Shown: positions 35,501-42,628 of the stretch, piece after piece
Layout of the letters: every line of letters begins with the position of its first letter
How positions within the stretch are numbered: the stretch's first letter is position 1
From: a virus
Direction: 5' to 3' (one strand)
IMG/VR virus record: IMGVR_UViG_3300017783_000049
Location: 1 to 46,095 of that record
Length of the DNA stretch: 46,095 bases
Translations under genes and position numbers: made by a program
The notes under the pieces: model-generated
The model's database searches: none
What the model saw: the letters and a program-made list of their open reading frames with translations, nothing else
What the model was told of the DNA's origin: nothing

Positions 35501-36992
35501 GACCCCAGGGACTGTCTACGGCTTCTTGTATAAATTTCGCTACTGCATTTGACAGTTCTAGTATTGCACGGATCCCCGGCTCAGCAGCAGCACCAAGAGA
35601 TTCTAATGTCTTAGTTTGTATGTTTGCGATATTGTTTTGCAATTGCTGAACAGTAGCAGTACCATTCTCAATCTTCCCTTTTAGTCTCTCAGCGCCATTT
35701 TCCATCTTAAGGAAAGCGTCGACAAAGACAGTACTTGTGACTTGGCCGCTTTCAACAAGCTCCCCTAGTTTATCTATGCTGACGCCTAAAGCATCTGCGA
35801 ACTGAGTCCTGAAGGCACCATCAACTTCAGATATCTGTTGAGTAAGTTCTTCTGCTTGAAGTTTGCCTTTACTTAGAACCTGAGCGAACGCCTCTTGCAA
35901 TCGTCCTGATTCTTCTGTAGTCAATCCTAAGACTTGGGTTCTCGCCGTTAAGCCTTCGATGAATTTATTAGTATCGCTAGAACTGGAGCCAATAGCCCTT
36001 AGCGCTGGCACAATTCTTTTAAAAGCCTTTTCAACCTGTTCTACTGGAGCCCCTAGGTTGATAGCAGACTGAGCAGCAACATTGAATTTTTGTGCTGTTT
36101 CAACGGAAGATAACCCAACATTTTGCAGCGCTAATGAGAAGGCTTCTACTGATTTGGTTCTGTTTACGACTTGGTTTATCGCTCCACCCACTTGTCCAAA
36201 GGCAGAACTTATAGCAAGAATACCAGACTGAATAGTTCCGAGTTTTCCTAAAACACTTATAAAACTTGTGGTTTTTCCACTAGCCGCAGAGATTCTTTGG
36301 CCGTAGAGTTGCGCTGCTTTAGAAGCCGCAATCTGAGCTTTACTTCCTAGCTTAAGACTGGTAGCAAGCTTTAGTTCCTTGGCTTGCATGAACTGACGGC
36401 TTTGTACGCTCCCCTTCTGTATTCCTTGTGCCCTAAGCAGTGAACGCGCATTGACATCGATCTCATTAGTCAACCCACTGGTTTTTTGCTCTGCCAGTGT
36501 CAGCTTGCTTGCCTGAGCTTGCAGTGCTGCTCCAATCTCCTGTATATCTTGGACACTATTAGGCATTATGCCCTGTGCTCTTCGATGCTCCTCAGTAAGC
36601 TGCTGAACCCTTTCTGCTTGTATTTTATATCCACTAGTTAATGGCCCCAAGGCCCCTAATTCTTGCTTTGCTTGACTAAGCCTTTGTCTTGCAAGTGTCG
36701 CTCCTGCTGCTTCAAGCTTTAATTGCCTTTTATTTATTTGCTCCGACTTGCTGAGAGCCGTATTAAACTTATTGGTTGCCGTTGTTAAGTCTACGACTTG
36801 TCTGAAACCACCTGCATCCTTAACATTGAGGCCAATGTTTACCTCATTATCAAACTTCCCTATCGTCCCCCCAAACTTTGTAATTACTTCAGCAAGCTCT
36901 TCAAAAGTTCCTATAAAGCCTTGTATTGCCCTTCTGGCCGCTGCTGCATTTTTTGCTTCTACCGAAAAACCAATTTGGCGAGGATCTGCCAC
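32499..36992 (-). CDS. Tape measure protein
   Basis: 1,497 residues, starting at GTG 36992 with AAGGA six bases upstream. It is largely helical and Ala/Gln/Lys rich. Residues about 265-470 match the tape-measure domain seen in many phages (FNVAAQSAINLGAPVEQVEK, TEESGRLQEAFAQVLSKGKL, TQQISEVDGAFRTQFADALG). Hydrophobic segments lie at about 500-560 and 675-705 (AIVGIGAAGLGAFAVVGLAA), thought in this family to aid membrane passage. A long coiled coil covers about 1000-1200. No peptidoglycan hydrolase motif seen. At about 0.15 nm per residue the length predicts a tail near 225 nm, which supports a long-tailed siphovirus. Confidence 0.95.
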   Translation of the reverse strand: MADPRQIGFSVEAKNAAAARRAIQGFIGTFEELAEVITKFGGTIGKFDNEVNIGLNVKDAGGFRQVVDLTTATNKFNTALSKSEQINKRQLKLEAAGATLARQRLSQAKQELGALGPLTSGYKIQAERVQQLTEEHRRAQGIMPNSVQDIQEIGAALQAQASKLTLAEQKTSGLTNEIDVNARSLLRAQGIQKGSVQSRQFMQAKELKLATSLKLGSKAQIAASKAAQLYGQRISAASGKTTSFISVLGKLGTIQSGILAISSAFGQVGGAINQVVNRTKSVEAFSLALQNVGLSSVETAQKFNVAAQSAINLGAPVEQVEKAFKRIVPALRAIGSSSSDTNKFIEGLTARTQVLGLTTEESGRLQEAFAQVLSKGKLQAEELTQQISEVDGAFRTQFADALGVSIDKLGELVESGQVTSTVFVDAFLKMENGAERLKGKIENGTATVQQLQNNIANIQTKTLESLGAAAEPGIRAILELSNAVAKFIQEAVDSPWGQALINAFNSIAGAIKNLGKLFIGLAKALGTILAPLGPLVQAFSNLAGPIAAILAPLVALRLASIAFTKVNDKMSESIGNGNKTLQLFRISVKQLKGSLLKLIKGDVSGFFNGLTQSFRSLGKTTSKGLLGDFPSKLKGLIDLRKKAAAPVAGDAGASVNKAAAASAQLLAGKSAAIKTAALGAKAAIVGIGAAGLGAFAVVGLAAAAGALAFNEYQKSIGALIKPIKESESTLKSLGIESEKATTFVERLKDGFISLIPFARQLIQGIGSLVSGIKRFGRERAFEDAMAQNQKQLKGLSDFLDKKGAQSFLDYGNIAKMSAEDLVKFRKGSGAVKTSLEAQAGALQQQIDKMKAAGNVNEKEVQQLERQKDAFLEKAAAIEVAMDGTRRFTGIIHTAADGDGTLTERLEASNKALETRKQKLEAVTAALGAAGQEKLNQGLITEGQLQVRNAAIREAAAKSNLDAIQKEIDLNFKRQAESSQDVVALRTRARELGADRVAAAKEAQAAEQELSKAMLDRIKEVKQENDTLIQSYSKLKDLQKGGFNDLTSGITSAFDTFKTAINKAATIEFLVTGDKSILDDALRLEKDMFELQFEIDKIKRQVQQAEKQHKLEMISLETQAQIEMLKAEPATAQNQARIQALQKVIGMTETLSKANEQMFRVENFAAELQVSQAQQALNTRLRAAGIQPTNLVPESNLSDIKNFVQNIGGDLRNSLNEMGSGTVEALRDVESIGQQGLDNIKNAGAASKKEVQDSVKALQTGAEKLATDGQAIDQNFFGLDVKKVKAALGESVNTMNAGLSNVQGKVQKLNTEFGNTSAAIQKMGTDSESSLKNISKAISATNSLKTAMEGVPFGSRATGGPVTGGATYKVNDGGGRESFVDTSGKVSLLPAARNVKWRAPKSGYVLNANDTSTLIKNQKINASITAATRSAKPARESQGVTGIVPSGTLIKQMGSMMKGGDTQRITNNVTIQSQSPVMDASKLLTDINIMKARRGGRL

Positions 36993-37027
36993 TCTTTCAT
37001 CCTTAAAAGCTAAATTAGTCTGCCTAC

Positions 37028-37054
37028 AAAAAAAGAGGCCCCGTAAGGCCCCTT
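37028..37054 (-). terminator. Intrinsic terminator behind tail-tube gene
   Basis: On the minus strand, AAGGGGCC-TTACGG-GGCCTCTT forms an 8-pair stem with one G-U pair, followed by a run of seven Ts. It separates the tail-tube gene from the tape measure gene and probably lowers expression of the latter. Confidence 0.85.
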
Positions 37055-37075
37055 AAATATAAACCCTAGTTATTA

Positions 37076-37711
37076 TCAGGGGTTTGCGTCAATATTCAAT
37101 TTGTATGGACCATAGCCGGTCAAGGTTGCGCTCCAGGACACGATAGACCCAGCCTCAATGCTTTCACTATACCCTTGAAGTGTTCCATAACCGTAAACTT
37201 CCTCGTCCGTGCCTGTAGGGCCACAACGAGCAAATTTGACACGCAAGCTGTTAGCAACAGTATTTTGCTCTGTCAAGCGCAGCACTTGGTAGCCAGAATC
37301 GCGGAAGTCAGCTACGCCTTCAAGGCTGATACTCCAAGACTTGGAAGTAGCAATAGAAGTACTGAAGCCTGCTGTTTCGTCATCATAAGTGATGACATCT
37401 TCTGACGATGTATCAGTTTCAAGAGCAGCATTGGTCAGCCCATAAAGGCGGAAAGGACCATCGGTCCCGTCCATAGCGTAGGTGGTTCCTTCTACAGTGA
37501 AAACACCAGTAGCGGTATTAAAGGCGATTGTTGAGTTTGCTGCTGCAATGTTTCCTCCATCGCCAGCCGAAGAGGAATCAGTTTTTAAAAATGCTGCTGG
37601 CTGTGTTAAGCCTTTCGCTGCTGTGACACTAGGAAAAGCGATGTTAACCTGAGATGAGGCCACTGGGAGCATGTAGACATCATACCCAAAGGCTGCTGAA
37701 TAGTTTGCCAC
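37076..37711 (-). CDS. Major tail (tube) protein
   Basis: 211 residues. Start is GTG at 37711 (ANYSAAFGYDVYMLPVASSQ follows). It is beta-rich with many Thr, Ser, Gly and ends in a strand region SIVSWSATLTGYGPYKLNID typical of tube proteins (cf. SW..TL.G.G). Placement between the terminator-like gene and the tape measure, plus a strong terminator immediately after it, fits the most abundant tail protein. No sheath gene accompanies it. The upstream leader of about 100 bases contains the small hairpin CCGGA-ATGAA-TCCGG overlapping the start region, which might affect translation. Confidence 0.87.
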   Translation of the reverse strand: MANYSAAFGYDVYMLPVASSQVNIAFPSVTAAKGLTQPAAFLKTDSSSAGDGGNIAAANSTIAFNTATGVFTVEGTTYAMDGTDGPFRLYGLTNAALETDTSSEDVITYDDETAGFSTSIATSKSWSISLEGVADFRDSGYQVLRLTEQNTVANSLRVKFARCGPTGTDEEVYGYGTLQGYSESIEAGSIVSWSATLTGYGPYKLNIDANP

Positions 37712-37812
37712 GGATTCAAACCCCGGAATGAATCCGGTCGATACGACAATGTTAGGGATTCACCCCTCTTTAATAGAGTGCCGATCAGGAACACTATTGA
37801 TTCCCACAGTTA

Positions 37813-38721
37813 TTAAGGTGTAATTGTTAAAGTTTGAGTTACCACACCTTGTGTACTTTCTGCCTCTAAAGTAAAAGTAGTTGGAGTTGAAACTGTTACG
37901 GTGGTAGTACCACTGCTCGGCCAGTCATATCGGCCGTCTAGCCGTATCTCTTGAGCGAAGGAAGTCGCCCAGGCCAAGGTGTATTCGTTGGGATTGCTTG
38001 TAGCCGTAGAAGAGAATGACTCGATAGCAGGTTCAATTACTGCTATTTGTATCCCGCCAGTCTTTGTAGTAAAATCATTGCTAGCAGTAATGGTATAAGT
38101 CGTTGTCTGATTTACAGTTACCGCAGTAGTCCCGGTTGTTGCTATAGCTCCGACGCCTTGATCCATGGTCGCGACTGTCGTTTCGGTCAATGTCCATGTC
38201 AGGTCAACGCTACTGCCTGGAGCAACATTTAATAGACTTGCATTTAATGTAATAGCAGGCTCGGGACCGTAAACCGCCATACCTGCTGAAGTTAAAGGTT
38301 GATCTGCTGGGATGAGGACAAGTGTCTGAGCCCGAGCTCTCGCTCCTTCGCTGGTTTTTACAGTTTGTATAGAAGTTGAACCTTTGAATAATTCCATAAT
38401 TCTATGTGCCGCATTATTTAGATCTTTTCCTGTCGCCGGATCCCAGCAAATTAAAAATACCTTCCAAGTATTTACAAGTACTTCTGGGTCATCGGTAATA
38501 AACTCGACTGGCCTCCTGACATCGGAAACATCGTGTATCACACATTCTACGCCATTAATATCTGAGATTCTAGGAATATCCTGACCTGGAGTGTTTACAC
38601 TTATCGCATTTAAAGTTTGACCACCGTTTAGCTTATAGTTTCCAACATATCCAGAGAACTCAGCATCAGAGTCTAAGATTCTATAAATTAATCCCGGAGA
38701 ATCTGCGAAAACCTGGGACAT
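37813..38721 (-). CDS. Tail terminator-like protein with Ig-like C-terminus
   Basis: 302 residues. Residues 1-150 (GLIYRILDSDAEFSGYVGNY, VECVIHDVSDVRRPVEFITD, VFLICWDPATGKDLNNAAHR) are arranged as in tail-terminator/completion proteins that cap the tube. Residues 155-302 are two probable Ig-like domains (PAITLNASLLNVAPGSSVDL, TWTLTETTVATM, TTYTITASNDFTTK, then a second copy ending TFTLEAESTQGVVTQTLTIT). Ig-like additions are known on phage surface proteins and may help weak binding to cell surfaces. It lies directly upstream of the tail-tube gene. The terminator assignment is from position and pattern, so moderate. Confidence 0.7.
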   Translation of the reverse strand: MSQVFADSPGLIYRILDSDAEFSGYVGNYKLNGGQTLNAISVNTPGQDIPRISDINGVECVIHDVSDVRRPVEFITDDPEVLVNTWKVFLICWDPATGKDLNNAAHRIMELFKGSTSIQTVKTSEGARARAQTLVLIPADQPLTSAGMAVYGPEPAITLNASLLNVAPGSSVDLTWTLTETTVATMDQGVGAIATTGTTAVTVNQTTTYTITASNDFTTKTGGIQIAVIEPAIESFSSTATSNPNEYTLAWATSFAQEIRLDGRYDWPSSGTTTVTVSTPTTFTLEAESTQGVVTQTLTITP

Positions 38722-38863
38722 TTTTCTACGTTATCATTGCGTTCTAGTGTGCCATATAAGGAACAATAAAGGCAGATGCGGAAATGCTTATGACGTTCGA
38801 TCGAGTCATCGTTTCTTTGTTTCCGCAACAATGACAACGAGCCTCTTAATTTGGCCAAGAGAT

Positions 38864-39229
38864 ATGGCTAAAGATTACCTTTACAACCTAGAGGCTATGA
38901 ATTCAAAAGATGCTAAAAGGCTTTGGAGAAAAGCGATTAGAGAGGCCTGGAACAACCAATGCGCTTACTGTGGAGCAACTCCAATAGATTCAAAAAGTTT
39001 AACTCTTGACCATGTTAAGCCCAAATGTAAAGGAGGCGAGGATGTAACCAAAAATTGTATTCCAGCATGTCGGAGTTGCAATGCAAACAAAGGCAGCGAA
39101 AACTGGATTGCATGGTTCAGAATGCAACCATTTTACTCAATGGAGACAGAGATTCTGATCAAAGAGTGGCTTCGTACTGGAAGAATTGGCTCTTACCATT
39201 ACGAAACTTTTTACGAAAAAGTTAGCTAA
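38864..39229 (+). CDS. HNH homing-type endonuclease
   Basis: The frame can begin at GTG 38747 or ATG 38831, 38864 or 38897; I chose 38864 (MAKDYLYNLEAMNSKDAKRL), giving 121 residues, but the choice is uncertain. CAYCG and CRSCN form the two zinc-binding CxxC knuckles, and LTLDHVKPKCKGGEDVTKN is the HNH catalytic strand with the metal-binding Asp-His and a later Asn. It is the only plus-strand gene inside the structural operon, and its 3' end overlaps the tail-chaperone T region by eight bases. Free-standing HNH genes of this kind spread into phage genomes by cutting a related site; homing is the likely role. Confidence 0.9.
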   Translation: MAKDYLYNLEAMNSKDAKRLWRKAIREAWNNQCAYCGATPIDSKSLTLDHVKPKCKGGEDVTKNCIPACRSCNANKGSENWIAWFRMQPFYSMETEILIKEWLRTGRIGSYHYETFYEKVS

Positions 39230-39854
39230 TGACGTAACTAATAACGTCTTCTTCTGCAAAAGCTTTGCCATTTGCCTTCGGCAGTTGCATGTAAACCTCA
39301 AGACCGCAAGGAGATTTCATCTTTCTCCTTGCCCCACTAGCTGATTCTAGTCCGATAAACATCGACTTGATACTGTTCTCATGATTTTCCCTTGGGGCTA
39401 ATAGTATTGCGTCTTCGCAGATAAAGGCCAATAAGCTCGGAGCGTTTCCTTCTGAGGATTCTTTTAAAGCCTTGTATACAAACAATGCCCATGAAGGGAA
39501 TAGTTCCAATTCGACAAGAGCCATAGCAGCCGATCCATAAGACTGTGCTGGGCCGTCTTTGAAATCTTTTGGCTGAAACAGAAAAAAGTCCTCAATAGTG
39601 TAAGGCTCTCTTCTCTTCTTTGCGTCTCTGTTCAAATTGGCTGTCAAAGACGTTAGCAGCGCTATAGGCGCTTCATTGTTATGATATCGCAGTTGCTCTT
39701 TTTTCTTAAGATTCTGGAAGGCATCAACAACGTAAAGATAAGGCAAGCTCCAAAAATTAGAATAAGAGAACTCACTATCACCGGGATAACCGGATTTCAA
39801 CTCCCAGAATAAATACTCAAAATCTACAGTCTCTTGATGTTCTCCTCTCTTTAC
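39222..39854 (-). CDS. Tail assembly chaperone, -1 frameshift extension (GT-type)
   Basis: This frame has no good start: the first candidate is TTG at 39800, but the frame is open upstream through the stop of the preceding gene to a TGA near 39870. At 39854-39860 the upstream gene has GGGAAAG, the same heptamer as the lambda G/T site. A -1 slip there joins residue 183 of the upstream gene (ending DIVGK) to VKRGEHQETVDFEYLFWELK and on through 210 residues, giving a product of about 393. The T part is helical with a segment RREPYTIEDFFLFQPKD and a beta C-terminus. In lambda the fused form helps load the tape measure. Here it lies before, not after, the tube gene. Confidence 0.82.
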   Translation of the reverse strand, partial: VKRGEHQETVDFEYLFWELKSGYPGDSEFSYSNFWSLPYLYVVDAFQNLKKKEQLRYHNNEAPIALLTSLTANLNRDAKKRREPYTIEDFFLFQPKDFKDGPAQSYGSAAMALVELELFPSWALFVYKALKESSEGNAPSLLAFICEDAILLAPRENHENSIKSMFIGLESASGARRKMKSPCGLEVYMQLPKANGKAFAEEDVISYVIS

Positions 39855-40402
39855 TTTCCCACAATGTCAGCGACATCTTCTCCTCCGTCAGGATTCTGCT
39901 CCGAAGACTCGAGCTCTCCCATATATCCACGTTCCTCTTCATTGTAAAAAGCGGCCAGGGCGTCAATCATCTCTGGATGCTGGTCCATGGTGTCTTCAAT
40001 GCCCCACTCTGGATCGATTCTGCTGACAAGCAGGATGTTGGCACAAGCCAGATTTCGCTTGCTCGCTGTTTCAATCAAGGCCGCCATAATTGACCCGAGC
40101 TCTTCCGGATATTCTTCTTTAATTTTCATCGCAAATTTATTGTCGCTAACCCCTTGCACCGCTTCCATGATTGCAGAGTAACATTCTTCTACTGTCTTTT
40201 TTGTTTTGCTCGACAGTTTAGTGGCTAAAGCTACAGTCGTAGCGACTGTTTCGGCGCTTTGAGAGACCTGATCTACGAAAGCTTTTTCAGAAACATTCAA
40301 GAAACCTCTTCTTTCGATCTCGATAATCCCGATAGATTCGTTTCCGATTTTTTCAATAAAAGACTTAACTTTTGGTTTGACAATAAAAGGTAAAGTTCGC
40401 AT
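39851..40402 (-). CDS. Tail assembly chaperone, G-type
   Basis: 183 residues, ATG at 40402. The protein is helical and acidic (QSAETVATTVALATKLSSKT, EECYSAIMEAVQGV, ELGSIMAALIETASKRNLAC) and ends in a Gly/Asp/Glu-rich tail immediately before the slippery site, as lambda G-like chaperones do. It would be made alone most of the time and, after a -1 slip, as the first part of the long chaperone. The alternation of short and long forms along the tape measure during tail assembly is established for lambda; its use here is inference from the site and arrangement. Confidence 0.8.
   Translation of the reverse strand: MRTLPFIVKPKVKSFIEKIGNESIGIIEIERRGFLNVSEKAFVDQVSQSAETVATTVALATKLSSKTKKTVEECYSAIMEAVQGVSDNKFAMKIKEEYPEELGSIMAALIETASKRNLACANILLVSRIDPEWGIEDTMDQHPEMIDALAAFYNEEERGYMGELESSEQNPDGGEDVADIVGK
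39854..39860 (-). promoter_or_regulatory. -1 programmed frameshift site GGGAAAG
   Basis: On the minus strand the frame reads GTG GGA AAG TAA. The heptamer G-GGA-AAG allows both tRNAs to re-pair at GGG-AAA, exactly the lambda G slippery sequence, one codon before the stop. The -1 frame is then open for 210 codons. Confidence 0.85.
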
Positions 40403-40436
40403 ATGCTTGACAAAAGCACGCTAGTGTTCCAGAAAC

Positions 40437-41012
40437 TTACAGTTCAATCTTTTTATTCAACAACTCCATCGCTCGACTTTGTACTAACTCGTAAAAAGGG
40501 AATCGCTGAATACCATGACCACCAAAAATAACCGCATCTACCCAAGGTCGAGGAGGGACATATATTGATACCTTCGGGTTATATCCAGACTTAATATAAC
40601 CGCCGTACTGGACTAAGTCAGCATAAGGTTCATTGTATTGAATTATTATAGACTTCTTTCCACTGTCCCAAGAAACGTCTTTAGAGTCCCTAAGAGCGCC
40701 CGTATCTATAATGTCGCGAGTCGAGCCATCCCAAGGCCAAATAGACGACTCCATCGCCCTATCAAGGGCCTCAGATAGCAGAGGAATGATCTCTTCAGCC
40801 GCTTGATCAACGCATTCTCCGAAGATCTCCTCCAGCCCCTCTATAGTTTTAAGTAAATCATGGAATCTGCCAAGTACTTTATCAAGACCTATGCCTTTAA
40901 TCTCTGGGACAGGAACTGGTATCTTGAGATCTTCTTGCCTCTCAAGCTTTTTCATTTCTTGTTTTAATTGTTTTAAATTTTTAATAAATTTACGTACTGA
41001 TTTGTTCTCCAT
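40437..41012 (-). CDS. Neck / tail-completion protein (HK97 gp10-like)
   Basis: 191 residues. After a helical N-terminus (KSVRKFIKNLKQLKQEMKKL) the C-terminal half has DTGALRDSKDVSW, EPYADLVQYGGYI and PPRPWVDAVI, the DTG.LR, YA..VQ.GG and P.RPW pattern of HK97 gp10-like tail-completion proteins, which join head and tail. Ending at 40437, 34 bases before the G-like chaperone ATG. Family call from motifs, no search. Confidence 0.78.
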   Translation of the reverse strand: MENKSVRKFIKNLKQLKQEMKKLERQEDLKIPVPVPEIKGIGLDKVLGRFHDLLKTIEGLEEIFGECVDQAAEEIIPLLSEALDRAMESSIWPWDGSTRDIIDTGALRDSKDVSWDSGKKSIIIQYNEPYADLVQYGGYIKSGYNPKVSIYVPPRPWVDAVIFGGHGIQRFPFYELVQSRAMELLNKKIEL

Positions 41013-41017
41013 GCTAT

Positions 41018-41521
41018 TTAATTAAGTATTTCTGCAGCAGTTAGTTGTAATTGTAGTCCGATACTTGGATAGATAATTTTGTCTATACCTTCTCCTCCAA
41101 AGACTCCAGTACACCTTTGAATAGTTGCTCTCATCTCCTCGGCTCCAAAGAAAAGATCAACTTCCTTCATTGGTTGAAAATAGCTTTGATTTGTACTTAT
41201 GTCGGTCATACTGGACTGCACTAAATCCATCGAAGTCCAGTCATCATCTGCTGCTATAGCCACATACTGCAGTGCATATCCTCTGTAGTAAAACTCATCG
41301 GCACTCGCGCCTGGAAGCATTTCCCCAAACAGTTCAGAGGCTAATGGGATCTTTCTTGATCCAGAGGTCACCCCAGAATATTGAGTTCTTTTTAAATAAC
41401 AAACAACTAAATAGTAGCTCGTATCATTAACAGTCAATCGACCGTTTGCGTCTCTTACTACTACATCAGCTATATTTACCCTGACTCGGGAATTGGCATA
41501 TGCTAATAGAGGACTGGCCAT
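41018..41521 (-). CDS. Probable head-closure / neck protein
   Basis: 167 residues from ATG 41521 (MASPLLAYANSRV); a GTG two codons further upstream is a less likely start. The protein is beta-rich (RVRVNIADVVVRDANGRLTV, YYLVVCYLKRT, YALQYVAIAADDDW, VDLFFGAEEMRATIQRC) and lies five bases before the tail-completion gene. Its size and place fit a head-closure or stopper protein, but no diagnostic motif is seen. Confidence 0.65.
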   Translation of the reverse strand: MASPLLAYANSRVRVNIADVVVRDANGRLTVNDTSYYLVVCYLKRTQYSGVTSGSRKIPLASELFGEMLPGASADEFYYRGYALQYVAIAADDDWTSMDLVQSSMTDISTNQSYFQPMKEVDLFFGAEEMRATIQRCTGVFGGEGIDKIIYPSIGLQLQLTAAEILN

Positions 41522-41554
41522 GATCACACGATGCCTAGTCTATTTTTCCAAATT

Positions 41555-41866
41555 TTAAATAGGTTTACCACTCAATAGACCTCTTGACGCTCCTTCCTCC
41601 GGAAAATCTCGAGGTCTTTCTTCAATGCTTTCTTTTCCTCCCGACACTCTCTCATGAGCCTGAAACGAGGCCCGTTTGTATCTGTTTTTAAAGATGTCAG
41701 GCAACCAGTGTGTTTCTACCCAATTAATTTTTGGATTTAGCTTAATATGATGCTCAACAGAATGAGACATGGCTCCCATTTGAATATAACTATCATGAGA
41801 AACGCATGTTGCTTCTCCAGTCCTAAAAAGATACAAAGTCTTCTTTTTCTGGTCCTCTGCGCTCAT
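41555..41866 (-). CDS. Hypothetical protein of the neck region
   Basis: 103 residues, ATG at 41866. The N-terminal half is a beta/His-rich segment (TLYLFRTGEATCVSHDSYIQ, SVEHHIKLNPKINWVETHWL) and the C-terminal half is charged and probably disordered (ERVSGGKESIEERPRDFPEE). It follows the terminator of the LTYRG protein and precedes the head-closure gene. Function unknown. Confidence 0.6.
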   Translation of the reverse strand: MSAEDQKKKTLYLFRTGEATCVSHDSYIQMGAMSHSVEHHIKLNPKINWVETHWLPDIFKNRYKRASFQAHERVSGGKESIEERPRDFPEEGASRGLLSGKPI

Positions 41867-41904
41867 ACTGGCACCATTGAATTAGTCTTCCAAAAGTCTA
41901 ACGG

Positions 41905-41935
41905 AGGAAAAAAACAGGCCCAAAAGGGCCTGTTT
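41905..41935 (-). terminator. Intrinsic terminator behind the LTYRG-motif gene
   Basis: Minus strand: AAACAGGCCC-TTTT-GGGCCTGTTT, a 10-pair perfect stem with a 4-base loop, followed by seven Ts. It sits seven bases after the stop of the 46-residue gene. The structure is symmetric enough to work to some extent in the other direction too. Confidence 0.93.
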
Positions 41936-41941
41936 AGTGGT

Positions 41942-42082
41942 TTAATCGTATTGAGCCCGAGCTATTTGTTTCAGGACTTGGATTTCTTTTTCCTGCTGCT
42001 TCAACTTCTTGCGAATGAGAAGAAGTTCGTTGTAGTTTGATCTAGTTTGGTACTGTGTACCACGATAAGTCAGTGTAGACAT
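41942..42082 (-). CDS. 46-residue DUF4278-like protein (LTYRG motif)
   Basis: The frame from ATG 42082 to TAA 41942 encodes MSTLTYRGTQYQTRSNYNEL, then a basic coiled helix (LLIRKKLKQQEKEIQVLKQI). LTYRG..Y at the N-terminus is the signature of DUF4278, a short family I know mainly from cyanobacteria and cyanophages; role unknown. Its own terminator lies directly behind it, so it may be a separate unit. It supports a cyanobacterial host. Confidence 0.72.
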   Translation of the reverse strand: MSTLTYRGTQYQTRSNYNELLLIRKKLKQQEKEIQVLKQIARAQYD

Positions 42083-42128
42083 GAGAAAGCTCCGCTAGAA
42101 GTGAATTTTACACCAAAAGCGCGTTCCT

Positions 42129-42290
42129 TCAGTCAACGGTTGCGTTCCTGTCACATTTCGAATGCTTGATCAATTCACTTACTAATTCGGCTTTGGTGTT
42201 ATTTGACAAAGATTCGTTAAGCAGAACCCTGTCTCTGACATCTTTAGCGTCTGAGCAAGAGACGATAGAGGCAATTAAAAATTCCAACAT
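42129..42290 (-). CDS. Small hypothetical protein, uncertain start
   Basis: ATG at 42290 gives 53 residues (MLEFLIASIVSCSDAKDVRD, RVLLNESLSNNTKAELVSEL). The same frame stays open and protein-like for about 30 codons above the ATG (NGRIKYVHLERGGSKTTRNG), overlapping the end of the upstream gene in another frame, but no ATG, GTG or TTG lies there. Either the gene starts at 42290 without a ribosome site, or the longer form is made by a frameshift at the end of the gene upstream. Low certainty. Confidence 0.4.
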   Translation of the reverse strand: MLEFLIASIVSCSDAKDVRDRVLLNESLSNNTKAELVSELIKHSKCDRNATVD

Positions 42291-42354
42291 GGAATGAACG
42301 GACCCGTTCCGCGTTGTCTTACTTCCGCCTCTTTCGAGGTGAACGTACTTTATT

Positions 42355-42615
42355 CTACCATTGACGATTGGCTTTATTTTTGTAGTGGAGTTTCATGAGC
42401 CTTTCGAACTCATAATGTTCCTCGTAAAGCCCCGTGACAATTGTATACAGGTCTTCAATGTTTATAAGACCGTCAGAGGTGTCTGCAAGAGCCTCTGCCG
42501 CTGCTGCTATGGTCATGGCTTGCATCTGGACTAGTGAGAGTTTTTGATCGGCTGAGACGCTTCTGAGCTCTTTAGAGTAAGCCTCGTCGAATCTATCGTA
42601 AATGTTAATTGTCAT
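42355..42615 (-). CDS. Small helical hypothetical protein
   Basis: 86 residues from ATG 42615, chosen over an upstream GTG-type extension because it follows AAGGGCG at suitable spacing and the preceding gene ends at 42629. The protein is helical and acidic (NIYDRFDEAYSKELRSVSAD, QKLSLVQMQAMTIAAAAEAL, LYTIVTGLYEEHYEFERLMK) and ends in a basic tail. No known family. Operon neighbour of small unknowns. Confidence 0.6.
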   Translation of the reverse strand: MTINIYDRFDEAYSKELRSVSADQKLSLVQMQAMTIAAAAEALADTSDGLINIEDLYTIVTGLYEEHYEFERLMKLHYKNKANRQW

Positions 42616-42628
42616 TTTATGTACGCCC

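Noticed and set aside
37712-37760. tRNA-like T-loop sequence (GGTTTGAATCC) upstream of the tail tube gene
   Set aside because: No matching acceptor, D or anticodon stems can be formed around it.
39222-39800. Independent gene starting at TTG 39800
   Set aside because: The frame is open further upstream to the GGGAAAG site, so frameshift expression explains it better than a TTG start.
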